In this document: piece after piece, positions 1-7,266 of the stretch
Position numbering within the stretch: position 1 is the first letter of the stretch
How the letters are laid out: each line of letters starts with the position of its first letter
Assembly: GCF_900102105.1 (NCBI RefSeq)
Contig: NZ_FNBB01000005.1
Coordinates: 62,001-126,000, forward strand
Direction of reading: 5' to 3'
Length of the DNA: 64,000 bases
Origin: Agrobacterium pusense
Lineage (GTDB): Bacteria; Pseudomonadota; Alphaproteobacteria; Rhizobiales; Rhizobiaceae
Position numbers and translations under genes: made by a program
The notes under the pieces: generated by a model
Seen by the model: the letters and a program-made list of their open reading frames with translations, nothing else
What the model was told of the DNA's origin: nothing
Databases searched by the model: none

Positions 1-124
1 TGCGCTCCTGAATATTGTCCGCATACCAGGAAACGCCGAAATAGACCAACGCAACCGCAAAGATGAGCATTGTAGTGATCGTGATCGCCGTCATCGTCCG
101 CAGGCGGAGCCGCCAAGGCTTCAT
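1..124 (-). CDS. Sensor histidine kinase, N-terminal fragment (cut by window edge)
   Basis: Only the first 41 codons are present. The ATG (124-122) overlaps the TGA of the response regulator gene in an ATGA arrangement, so the two are almost certainly translated together. The fragment starts MKPWRLRLRT and then has one hydrophobic segment (roughly residues 11-31) followed by a polar stretch, as expected for the first membrane helix and the start of the periplasmic sensor loop of an inner-membrane kinase. The HisKA and ATPase domains lie outside the window, so the kinase assignment rests on context and membrane topology. Confidence 0.7.
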   Translation of the reverse strand, partial: MKPWRLRLRTMTAITITTMLIFAVALVYFGVSWYADNIQER

Positions 125-819
125 GGTTTTTGCTCCCCTGCCAGCCGATAACCGATGCTGCGCACCGAGACGAGATAACCGCAGGCGCCATGGTCCGTCA
201 GTTTTTTGCGCAGATTGGCAATGTGTGTGTCGATGGTGCGCGCCAGCGCATCGCTTTCCGGCAGGCAGGCGTCAAGAATATCGGCACGCTGAAAGGCGTG
301 GGTGGGACGACGCGCCATATGGGCGAGGATCCTGAACTCGCTCAGCGTGAGCGGCAGAACGGCCCGCTGACCGTCGTTGCAGACGGCTGCGACATAGGCT
401 TCGGTGTCTACCTCAATGGGCCCGAAGCGTAAAACCCCGCCAGAGCCCGGTTGCCGCGTGCGTTTCAGCACGGCATTCACCCGCGCGATCAATTCATGCG
501 GATTGAAAGGTTTGACGATGTAGTCGTCAGCGCCGAGGCGAAGGCCCGTCAGCTTGTCCATGTCCTCGGCGAGAGATGTGACCATGATGACAGGCGTCTC
601 CCGTTCCCGCCGGATGCGGTTCAAAACCTCGATGCCGTCGAATTTCGGCAGGCGAATGTCGAGGAGAACCAGATCAGGTCTCAACATGGAGAAATGGGTC
701 AGCGCCGTTTCTCCGTCGCTGGCTCTGACGGTTCTGTATCCTTCGCGAACGAGATAGGCGTCCAGGATCTGAATAATATCGGGGTCGTCTTCGACGATTA
801 GAATTAGTCCTTTGTCCAT
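121..819 (-). CDS. OmpR-family response regulator
   Basis: 232 residues. The N-terminal receiver domain (about 5-118) has the acidic pair in VEDDPD, the phosphoacceptor Asp54 in LLDIRLP and the Lys of the KPF motif near residue 105. The C-terminal part is a winged-helix DNA-binding domain ending in IDTHIANLRKKL and a GYRL terminus, typical of the OmpR/PhoB class. I start at MDKGLILIVED (819), because upstream in-frame sequence reads as low-complexity non-homologous peptide. It is followed with a 4-base overlap by a sensor kinase gene. The divergent neighbour is a PAP2 phosphatase, a possible target, but no binding site was identified. Confidence 0.93.
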   Translation of the reverse strand: MDKGLILIVEDDPDIIQILDAYLVREGYRTVRASDGETALTHFSMLRPDLVLLDIRLPKFDGIEVLNRIRRERETPVIMVTSLAEDMDKLTGLRLGADDYIVKPFNPHELIARVNAVLKRTRQPGSGGVLRFGPIEVDTEAYVAAVCNDGQRAVLPLTLSEFRILAHMARRPTHAFQRADILDACLPESDALARTIDTHIANLRKKLTDHGACGYLVSVRSIGYRLAGEQKP

Positions 820-991
820 ACTCAATCCGCAAATGTACTGGTGTCGGCCGTGGCAGCGCCGGGACGCTAAGCGGATGCGGAACATCGGGCAAGAGCCGCT
901 GTGCCCGAATGGATGCCACCGGCACTCCTTTCCATACGCTCTTGTGTCTTTCTCCGCAGAGCCTTGACATTTCTGCGGGAGAGAACTGGCC

Positions 992-1828
992 ATGCACCAG
1001 TCTCTCACCCATAAAACCCACCCCAAAAAGCGGCGTTTGACCCAACGGTCGAAATTTCGTGTCAACTTTATTTCTGTCGTTCGTCAGGCATTTGCGCGTG
1101 CCTCCGGCAGTCCCTTTGTGCTGGCTCTTCTGGTCGCCCTTGCGATGATGATTGTCTTTACGATCAGGCCGGATATCGATCTTGAAGTAAGCCGGCAATT
1201 CTGGGCGGAAGGTTTCACACTCGGCGAGGACGAGTTCCTGATTTCCGTTCGCGATCTGAACCGCAGGCTTCCCTGGGTCTTGCTGTCCGGACTTGTGTGC
1301 ATGCTTGTCGTAATGCCCTTCTCGCGCGGCTTGCCACGGCTTTTTCCACCACACAGGCTGCTGCTTATTATCGTCTTTTTTGCTCTGGGACCGGGCGCTG
1401 CGGTGCATGCCCTGAAAAACCTGTTCGGCAGGGCAAGGCCGCGGCATCTCGCAGAGTTCGGGGGAGAGCTGGTTTTTACACCGGTTCTTTCCCTCGGTGG
1501 CAGCTGCACCCGAAACTGCTCTTTTCCTTCCGGTGAAAGCGCTTCCGCAATCGCCCTTCTGGCCTTCATCATTCTCCTGCCAGGGAAATTTCGCCTGATC
1601 GGCACCGCGATATTGACGCCGTTCATCGTGATTTTCTCCCTGAACAGGGTGGCGATGGGAGCTCATTTCCTCTCGGATGTCCTGATTGCATGGCCTTTGA
1701 TGTTTGCGGTATTTCTACTGCTCCATCGGCCGTTCATCAACAATCGGCGTGCGATCGACGCGACTTTTTCGCGCAAGAGCGATGGTGCGCGGCGCTCCGC
1801 CGAAACAAGACCGTTTGCCGAACAATAA
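992..1828 (+). CDS. PAP2-superfamily membrane phosphatase, LpxE/LpxF-like
   Basis: 278 residues with several hydrophobic segments (about 41-58, 94-110, 121-140, 184-199, 205-217, 229-245). The three motifs of the PAP2/lipid phosphatase superfamily are recognisable: K142-x6-RP (149-150), FPSGE (178-182) and R219-x5-H225-x3-D229. Family members remove phosphate from lipid phosphates, including lipid A, at the outer face of the inner membrane. The usual His of PSGH is Glu here, which is unusual. The start at 992 is preceded by GGGAG about 10 bases upstream. It lies divergent from a two-component system. The exact substrate (lipid A 1- or 4'-phosphate, undecaprenyl-PP or PG-phosphate) cannot be decided from sequence. 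Confidence 0.82.
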   Translation: MHQSLTHKTHPKKRRLTQRSKFRVNFISVVRQAFARASGSPFVLALLVALAMMIVFTIRPDIDLEVSRQFWAEGFTLGEDEFLISVRDLNRRLPWVLLSGLVCMLVVMPFSRGLPRLFPPHRLLLIIVFFALGPGAAVHALKNLFGRARPRHLAEFGGELVFTPVLSLGGSCTRNCSFPSGESASAIALLAFIILLPGKFRLIGTAILTPFIVIFSLNRVAMGAHFLSDVLIAWPLMFAVFLLLHRPFINNRRAIDATFSRKSDGARRSAETRPFAEQ

Positions 1829-1861
1829 CGCCCGTCGGGCATCCGACCGCTAATATCAAAA

Positions 1862-1882
1862 GGGCAGCGGAAACCGCTGCCC
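1862..1882 (-). terminator. Stem-loop terminator of the copper operon, possibly bidirectional
   Basis: A perfect 9-bp stem (GGGCAGCGG / CCGCTGCCC) with an AAA loop lies between the convergent PAP2 gene and the copper operon. On the minus strand the stem is followed by CTTTTGATATT, a short T-rich tail, so it most likely ends the leftward operon. It may also stop plus-strand transcription. Confidence 0.7.
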
Positions 1883-1914
1883 CTTCCGTTTCTTCTGCGC
1901 AGATGATGGCAGCC

Positions 1915-2199
1915 TTATTTCACCTTTGCGACGACAAGCTTGCCGTCGGCGCGTTCGGCGATGAACTCGATATTGGCGCCTTCCTTGAGCTTGCCGAGCA
2001 TCGCATCGTCCTTGACGCGGAACACCATGGTCATGGCTGGCATGTCGAGGTTCTTCAGTTCTTCATGGATGATCGTGACCTTCTTGGCGGCAGCATCGAC
2101 TTTCTTGACTGTTCCCTTGGTGAATTCCTCTGCAAATGCGCTGAATGGAGCGGTGAGTAGAAGTGCGGCTGCGACGGTGATCTTAATGACGGTCTTCAT
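1915..2199 (-). CDS. CusF-like periplasmic copper-binding protein
   Basis: 94 residues. An N-terminal signal peptide with hydrophobic core AAALLLTAPF and an AFA-type cleavage site is followed by a small beta-barrel domain resembling CusF/YdeP. The family's signature Met-rich stretch is present as MPAMTM, and HEELKNLDMPAM resembles the loop carrying the Cu(I)/Ag(I) ligands of CusF. In E. coli, CusF hands copper to the CusCBA pump; no CusA/CusB is seen here, so its partner may be the neighbouring oxidase or cupredoxin. It is the last gene of the leftward operon, 23 bases after the cupredoxin gene, and is followed by a stem-loop terminator. Confidence 0.88.
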   Translation of the reverse strand: MKTVIKITVAAALLLTAPFSAFAEEFTKGTVKKVDAAAKKVTIIHEELKNLDMPAMTMVFRVKDDAMLGKLKEGANIEFIAERADGKLVVAKVK

Positions 2200-2222
2200 G
2201 GTGAGATTCCTTCGGTCGTGGG

Positions 2223-2699
2223 TTACTTGGCGGATACTTTGAGATCGCCGCGCATGCCGGCCTCGTAATGTCCGGGTTTCAGGCAGGCGAATTCGAACAT
2301 GCCGTCATTGGTGAATTTCCAGATGATTTCGCCGCTTTCTCCCGGCGCGAGGGTGATAGCATTCGGGTTGTCGTGTTCCATCTCCGGCACCTTGGCCATT
2401 GCAGCCTTGTGCTCCAGATTGGCTTTCTGCTCGTCCATGATGAATTCATGGTCCAGCTCGCCGGCATTCTTGACAGCGAAGCGAACCGTCTTGCCCTTCC
2501 TGAATTCGAATTTGGCGGGCGTGAACAGCATCTTGCCATCGGGTGTCTCTTTCATCGTCACCTGAATGGTCTGGGTCACCTTTGCCTTGTCGCCCGGTTC
2601 GCCCACCGCCATCGCTTCATGGCCGCCGCCGTGGGTGCCGGATGCGAGCGCTGGCGTGGCAAGAGTGGTGAGAAGCAGTGCAATTTTCAGTCTGGTCAT
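2223..2699 (-). CDS. Periplasmic cupredoxin (plastocyanin/azurin-like)
   Basis: 158 residues with a signal peptide cleaved after about residue 20 (ATPALA-S), then a His/Gly-rich start (GTHGGGH). The type 1 copper ligands are complete: a His in LDHEFIM and the C-x4-H-x4-M set in CLKPGHYEAGM near the C-terminus. It is probably a small electron or copper carrier acting with the multicopper oxidase encoded immediately upstream (gap 35 bases). The start at MTRLKIALLL gives the signal peptide directly; longer in-frame starts only add low-complexity Arg-rich sequence that overlaps the oxidase gene. Confidence 0.9.
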   Translation of the reverse strand: MTRLKIALLLTTLATPALASGTHGGGHEAMAVGEPGDKAKVTQTIQVTMKETPDGKMLFTPAKFEFRKGKTVRFAVKNAGELDHEFIMDEQKANLEHKAAMAKVPEMEHDNPNAITLAPGESGEIIWKFTNDGMFEFACLKPGHYEAGMRGDLKVSAK

Positions 2700-2734
2700 G
2701 TCATTGTTCCTTGGTTTGTAAGGGTGGGTCATAT

Positions 2735-4084
2735 TCAGCCGTGTTTCATCGGATGCGGCGTGATCTGCGTTTTGGGGTCGGTGTTTTTTTGGCTGTCCGG
2801 CAATTCGCCGGTCCACTCCCAGGCCTGCGTGCCGGGCGGATTTTCGTACCAGCCGGGGTCTGCGTAATCGCCCGCGGAAATGCCTTCGCGAACCTTCACG
2901 ACAGAGAACATTCCGCCCATTTCGATCGGGCCGTGCGGGCCCCACCCCGTCATCATCGGAACGGTATTTTCGGGGATTTCCATTTCCATCGCGCCCATAT
3001 CCGCCATGCCGGCGGTGCCCATCGGCATATATTCCGGCCGGACCTTGCGGATCTTTTCGGTGACGCTTTTTTTGTCGACGCCGATGAAGGTGGGGACGTC
3101 ATGTCCCATGGCGTTCATCGTATGGTGTGACTTGTGGCAATGGATCGCCCAGTCGCCGACATATTTGGCGTCGAATTCATAAGCCCGCATGGCGCCGACG
3201 GGAATATCGATGCTGACCTCCGGCCAGCGCGCCTCCGGCCGCACCCAGCCGCCATCCGTGCAGGTCACCTCGAAATCGTAACCGTGCATGTGGATCGGAT
3301 GGTTGGTCATGGTCAGGTTACCGACACGCACGCGCACCCGGTCGTCCCTGGAAACCACCAGCGGATCGATGCCCGGAAACACCCGGCTGTTCCATGCCCA
3401 AAGATTGAAATCCGTCATCGTCATGATTTTGGGGACGGAGGTGCCGGGATTGATGTCGAAGGCGTTGAGCAGGAACACAAAATCGCGGTCCACCGGCATG
3501 AAGGTGGGGTCCTTCGGATGGACAACGAAGAAGCCCATCATGCCCATCGCCATCTGCACCATCTCGTCCGAATGCGGGTGGTACATGAAGGTGCCCGACT
3601 TCAAGAGGTCGAACTCGTAGACGAAGGTCTTGCCGACGGGGATATGCGGCTGCGACAGTCCACCCACCCCGTCCATGCCCGATGGCAGGATCATGCCGTG
3701 CCAGTGGATCGTCGTATGTTCCGGCAGCTTGTTGGTAACAAAAATGCGCACCCGGTCGCCTTCCACGACCTCGATGGTGGGGCCCGGTGACTGGCCGTTG
3801 TAACCCCATAGACGGGCAGTCATGCCCTCGGCCATTTCGCGTTCCACCGGCTCGGCGACAAGGTGGAATTCCTTGACGCCATTGTTCATCCGGAAGGGCA
3901 GGGTCCAGCCATTCAAGGTGACGACCGGATTATAATCGGGACCGGCGGTGGGCTTTACCGGCGCCTGCGTTGCCGCCGTTTCCATCACTGCCGCTTCCGG
4001 CAGGCTGCTGTTCGAGGTTTTCGCCCAGGCCGCCGAGGAGACCATAGCGGCGCTGACGCCCAGAAGTTGTCTTCTATTGAACAT
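2735..4084 (-). CDS. Multicopper oxidase (CopA/CueO-like), Tat-exported
   Basis: 449 residues. The N-terminus MFNRRQLLG is a Tat-type signal. All four copper-binding motifs are present: HWHG (127-130), HPH (169-171), HPIHMHG (262-268) and H315-C316-H317-x3-H321-x4-M326, which supplies the type 1 centre. A Met-rich stretch (about residues 350-390) is typical of copper or cuprous oxidases. It probably oxidises Cu(I) to the less toxic Cu(II) in the periplasm. The ATG at 4084 is preceded by GAAAGGGA; an upstream in-frame TTG overlapping the channel gene is less likely. It lies mid-operon between the channel and cupredoxin genes. Confidence 0.93.
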   Translation of the reverse strand: MFNRRQLLGVSAAMVSSAAWAKTSNSSLPEAAVMETAATQAPVKPTAGPDYNPVVTLNGWTLPFRMNNGVKEFHLVAEPVEREMAEGMTARLWGYNGQSPGPTIEVVEGDRVRIFVTNKLPEHTTIHWHGMILPSGMDGVGGLSQPHIPVGKTFVYEFDLLKSGTFMYHPHSDEMVQMAMGMMGFFVVHPKDPTFMPVDRDFVFLLNAFDINPGTSVPKIMTMTDFNLWAWNSRVFPGIDPLVVSRDDRVRVRVGNLTMTNHPIHMHGYDFEVTCTDGGWVRPEARWPEVSIDIPVGAMRAYEFDAKYVGDWAIHCHKSHHTMNAMGHDVPTFIGVDKKSVTEKIRKVRPEYMPMGTAGMADMGAMEMEIPENTVPMMTGWGPHGPIEMGGMFSVVKVREGISAGDYADPGWYENPPGTQAWEWTGELPDSQKNTDPKTQITPHPMKHG

Positions 4085-4098
4085 GGTCTTTCCCTTTC

Positions 4099-5577
4099 TC
4101 AATGTCCGCCACCACCGCCGCCGGAAGCGGCGGCAACCTCGGTCTCTCCGCCAGACGCGCCTGCGCCGCCGCCATAAATGGCAGGGGCGAGGCCGGCTTC
4201 GGCGAGCCAGAAGTCGCGTTTGGCATTGATGGCCAGCAGGTTTGAATTGACCTTCTCGCGGCTGTCGGCCAGCAGCTCGAAGGTGTTGGTGAGCATGCCG
4301 TTATAGGTCAGCAGCGACTCTTCCTCGATCTTGGTGCGCAGGGGCACCACGCTGTTGCGGTAATGCCGGGCGATATCGTAATTCGAGCGATAGGCCTGAT
4401 AGGCCGAGCGGGCCTCCGAGCGGATATTGACCGCCTTTTCCGCCAGCAGATTGGCTGCACGCATATAAGCGAGCTCGGATTCCCGCATGCGCGCCTGGCC
4501 GGAATCGAAGATCGGAATGACGAATTCCAGTTCCGCGTTGCCGGTCGTCTGTTTGTGCTTTTCGCCGTCTTCCAGCTCGCGCTCGGTCTCGAAACCGGAG
4601 CGCAACTCGAGATCGGTGACATAGCGGGTGGCTTCCGTGAGCTTGAAGGAGCGCGCAGTCGCCTCAAGATCGAGTTTTGCCGTCTGCAGATCGACGCGGC
4701 GTTGCAGCGCCTCCGCCTCGATCATGTCACGCTTGGCGAGTGTTTTTGGAAGCTGCGGCAGGCGGTTGGGAATGGCGTATTCAATATCCGCTCCCCATAG
4801 ACCCATCAGCCGCGTCAGTTCTTCCTTGGCAAGGCGGGCTTCAAGCCGCGCCCTGGCGATCTGGCCTGTCAACTCGGCATAAAACACCTGCTCGCGGGCC
4901 TGGCCTTCCTTATTGAGCGAGCCCGCCTCGCCAAGCTTCTTAGCGAGTTCAGAGGCGGCGTCCGCCGCGGTCTGCGCCTGCGCCAGTTGGCCGACATTTT
5001 CGAGGGCGGCAACGGCGTTGATCCACGCCCGGCGCGTATCTGCCGCCAGTTGCAGCGTTTTCAGCGCGGCGGCAAGCTGCGCCTTGCGGAAGTTGGTATC
5101 GGCAATCGCCACATTCTGCTTGAGGGTGGCGAGTGCCAGGATATTGGTGACGACCACACCCTCGATTGACTTATAGGCCCTGAGGCCGGGGGTGCCGATC
5201 CCCGTGAGCCCGATGCCGACCCGCGGATTGACCAGCATGGTCGATTGCCAGGCGGTGGCAGCGGCTTCCCCCACATCGGCATAGGCCGCCTGCAGGCCCT
5301 TGTTGTTCAGCAGCGCAACCTGTACGGCGGTTTCGGCATCAAGGACCTTGCTGGCCGCCATCAGCGTTTTGACGCGGGCTTGTGTTGCCTGCGCTTCGAC
5401 CCGGTTCTGCACCCAGATGGCCTGTTTTCCGGTCGCTTCCGATGTCTTTGCCGAAACATTGATGAACCCAGCATCTGACGCCGCATATTGTGCGGCCGAG
5501 ACACAGCCACTGAGAAAAAGCGGCATGGATAGAACGGCTGCCAGTTTTGCGCCGAGTTTGAATGCACGTGGTGTCAT
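4099..5577 (-). CDS. TolC-family outer-membrane efflux lipoprotein
   Basis: 492 residues. A lipoprotein signal ends in LSGC (lipidated Cys25). The body is long, helical and Ala/Glu/Arg-rich in the pattern of TolC/CusC channel subunits, with two related halves. The C-terminal tail is unusually Gly-rich and ends in His. The start overlaps the stop of the preceding small lipoprotein gene (ATGA) and AGGAGA lies just upstream. A channel of this type normally pairs with an RND or ABC pump and a membrane-fusion protein, but neither is encoded in this operon. It may borrow a pump encoded elsewhere. Confidence 0.88.
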   Translation of the reverse strand: MTPRAFKLGAKLAAVLSMPLFLSGCVSAAQYAASDAGFINVSAKTSEATGKQAIWVQNRVEAQATQARVKTLMAASKVLDAETAVQVALLNNKGLQAAYADVGEAAATAWQSTMLVNPRVGIGLTGIGTPGLRAYKSIEGVVVTNILALATLKQNVAIADTNFRKAQLAAALKTLQLAADTRRAWINAVAALENVGQLAQAQTAADAASELAKKLGEAGSLNKEGQAREQVFYAELTGQIARARLEARLAKEELTRLMGLWGADIEYAIPNRLPQLPKTLAKRDMIEAEALQRRVDLQTAKLDLEATARSFKLTEATRYVTDLELRSGFETERELEDGEKHKQTTGNAELEFVIPIFDSGQARMRESELAYMRAANLLAEKAVNIRSEARSAYQAYRSNYDIARHYRNSVVPLRTKIEEESLLTYNGMLTNTFELLADSREKVNSNLLAINAKRDFWLAEAGLAPAIYGGGAGASGGETEVAAASGGGGGGH

Positions 5578-5804
5578 GATGCGTCTCCTTTTGGAGCCTG
5601 CGCATCGTTCTGGTCACGCCAGGGTTTGGGATCGACCGGCATGCGGGCCGTGTAAGCCGAGACCGGGCTTTGGTAGCTGAGGGGGGCGACGGCAAGCGTC
5701 GGGTTTGCCGCGTCGTCATAGGAGGCGGCGTCATTCATCATCGATGTGGCTGTGCAGCCGCCCAGAAGCAGGGGCGCCGCAACCACAATATAAATTGGGT
5801 TCAT
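5574..5804 (-). CDS. Small lipoprotein of the copper operon
   Basis: 76 residues. A short signal peptide (IYIVVAAPLLLGGC) carries a lipobox with Cys at about position 17. The mature part is short, polar and Pro-rich, and I recognise no domain. It is translationally coupled to the TolC-like gene by a 4-base overlap (stop 5574-5576, next start 5577). The coupling suggests an accessory role in outer-membrane assembly or metal binding, but it has no Cys, His or Met cluster to support direct metal binding. Confidence 0.75.
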   Translation of the reverse strand: MNPIYIVVAAPLLLGGCTATSMMNDAASYDDAANPTLAVAPLSYQSPVSAYTARMPVDPKPWRDQNDAQAPKGDAS

Positions 5805-5891
5805 GGGTCGTTTCCGAACAGGAGATGTAACGGCGTAGCGGCGTTACAGCCGCTCACGCACGGTCATTGCCCAAAGGCGGGCTTTGCCTGT

Positions 5892-6320
5892 TCAGATATT
5901 CGGGGGGCGGTGAAGAAGCGGGGTCTGCCCCAGCGCCTTGCTGTCGTCGAGGAAGGAGCGGATGCCGCTGACGACGGGCGTGCCGACTGTGCCGTGATCG
6001 ATCAGAACCGCCATGCCGAGACAGAAATCGCCGCAGCATTGTGGCTTCGCGGTTTTTTTGACACCACCGTCCTCGTCGGACATTCCCTGCAGGTCCTGGA
6101 CGCCGTGGCGACCATGAGTGTCGGACATCATCGCCGAGCCGCCATGATCCATCATCTTGCCGTGATCCATCGTGGCGGATTGAGCGTGTTGCATTCCGCC
6201 GGCGTCGGGACCATGCATTGCGGCATTCACGGTGGAAACGCTGTAGCCAGCCAGTGATAGGATCATCACCAGTCTAAACATAAGGGCCAGCAATTTCGAT
6301 GCTCGCAACGTTTCACGCAT
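5892..6320 (-). CDS. His/Met-rich exported protein with CC-x3-C motif, first gene of the copper operon
   Basis: 142 residues from this start. A hydrophobic segment (LLALMFRLVMILSLAGYSV) acts as signal or anchor. The next about 50 residues are rich in His, Met and Asp, with repeats such as MDHGKMMDHG. A Cys cluster (QCCGDFCLG) follows in the C-terminal half. This looks like a periplasmic copper chelator or sensor. No family is recognised with confidence. The start is uncertain: 6320 gives the fuller signal peptide but lies only a few bases after a plausible -10 element, and an internal ATG at 6281 is possible. No clear ribosome-binding site precedes either. Confidence 0.7.
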   Translation of the reverse strand: MRETLRASKLLALMFRLVMILSLAGYSVSTVNAAMHGPDAGGMQHAQSATMDHGKMMDHGGSAMMSDTHGRHGVQDLQGMSDEDGGVKKTAKPQCCGDFCLGMAVLIDHGTVGTPVVSGIRSFLDDSKALGQTPLLHRPPNI

Positions 6321-6325
6321 GGCCT

Positions 6326-6356
6326 TTAGAAAAGCCGCTGTCCCGTGATTTGTCAA
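6326..6356 (-). promoter_or_regulatory. Candidate promoter of the copper operon
   Basis: On the minus strand TTGACA (6356-6351) is a perfect -35 box. A -10-like TTCTAA (6331-6326) lies 19 bases further on; the long spacer is typical of promoters opened by MerR-type activators such as CueR/HmrR. The start codon at 6320 would be at or very near the transcription start, suggesting a leaderless message or use of the downstream ATG. Confidence 0.45.
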
Positions 6357-6361
6357 TGGAT

Positions 6362-6376
6362 ATGGTTCATAACCAT
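6362..6376. promoter_or_regulatory. Palindromic operator candidate upstream of the copper operon
   Basis: Perfect inverted repeat ATGGTT-N3-AACCAT, immediately upstream of the TTGACA -35 box of the copper operon. Position and symmetry suit a dimeric regulator. The binding protein is not identifiable from this window. The rest of 6321-6588 shows no coding signal. Confidence 0.4.
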
Positions 6377-6588
6377 TGATGAAAACCTTGACGTGAAGCT
6401 GATCGCCCATCCGATTTCATGCGAAAGACCACAGCCTGATGCGGCCCTTTCGCCGACGATGCAGGTAATATCGGCCTCGGCGATGAATTCGGGAGGAGGC
6501 AGCGCAAAGCGGCTCCGTCGCAGAAAATGCGGGCTCAGAAATGGATGATGGTGTGCATGGCACTGTCATCCCCCGCGCCGCCGGCGGT

Positions 6589-7035
6589 CTATTCTTCCGT
6601 CGGGCGAAATCGAAGATGGATGAGCGGATAGGGCCGCCCCTGTCCGTCGAGATCGGAGCGTCCCGTCGGCTTGAAGCCCAGCCGGCGATAAAAGCCCAGT
6701 GCTTCGCCGTTTTGCTCGTTAACGTCGGTTGTCAGTGCCGGGTGAAGCGCAAGCGCACTTTCCACCAGGGCCTTGCCGATGCCTTTGCCGTGATGGTCCG
6801 GATCGATGAACAGCGCCTCCAGATGGCCTTCATGCAGAAACATGAAACCCAGGGCGCGGTCTGTTTCGTCGACGGCAAGCGTCAACGGCGCCTGCGGCAA
6901 AAATGCCCTGACTTCGTCGCCGATCGCAACGCGATCCTGCCGAAGTAGAAAGCCATGGGTTGCGTCAACGGCCCTGCTCCATATGTCGAGGATGCGCGCC
7001 GCGTCGCCATTGGTGGAGGTGCGAAGTGATATCAT
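6589..7035 (-). CDS. GNAT-family N-acetyltransferase
   Basis: 148 residues. The acetyl-CoA-binding motif A of the GNAT fold is clear: LEALFIDPDHHGKGIGKALVE contains the Q/R-x-x-G-x-G/A-like element HGKGIG. The N-terminus MISLRTSTNGDAARILDIW is the usual first beta strand and helix. The C-terminus has the FYRRLGF element found in many members. The size is normal for the family. The substrate is unknown. It is transcribed away from bioB and towards the copper operon, 268 bases from it. Confidence 0.9.
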   Translation of the reverse strand: MISLRTSTNGDAARILDIWSRAVDATHGFLLRQDRVAIGDEVRAFLPQAPLTLAVDETDRALGFMFLHEGHLEALFIDPDHHGKGIGKALVESALALHPALTTDVNEQNGEALGFYRRLGFKPTGRSDLDGQGRPYPLIHLRFRPTEE

Positions 7036-7193
7036 TCCCGAGCTTTAGCAATTCGGACGGTTTCGCGCCATGGGCCTGCTCGATCTTTTCGTGCGCAAAT
7101 ATGTGGGGAATTGCCACCCTCGAAATGCGGCCTGTCTGTCCCGCTCGGTCGTGTCTGCATTTCGCGTCGAAAAAACTCTCAAGAAAAAAGTGC

Positions 7194-7241
7194 TTGCAAA
7201 ATGCCATCGGAAAAAAATAGATAAAAACAAGTTCTATCTAT
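7194..7241 (+). promoter_or_regulatory. bioB promoter with BioR-type inverted repeat
   Basis: TTGCAA (7194-7199) and TAGATA (7218-7223), 18 bases apart, form a plausible sigma-70 promoter. ATAGATA (7217-7223) and TATCTAT (7235-7241) are perfect inverted arms 11 bases apart. TAGATA/TATCTA-type elements are the core of BioR operators described for alphaproteobacterial biotin genes. One arm covers the -10 box and the other the start region, which fits repression by a GntR-type BioR. No bioR gene is in this window. The start of bioB has GGGAG 6 bases before the ATG. Confidence 0.7.
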
Positions 7242-7266
7242 TTATTTAAAGGATTGGGAGTGACGT

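Noticed and set aside
820-1065. N-terminal extension of the first response regulator to 1065
   Set aside because: The extension overlaps the divergent PAP2 gene and is not receiver-like; the domain begins at MDKGLILIVED.
4085-4102. Upstream TTG start for the multicopper oxidase
   Set aside because: It overlaps the preceding stop and would include the apparent ribosome-binding site; the ATG at 4084 gives a clean Tat signal.
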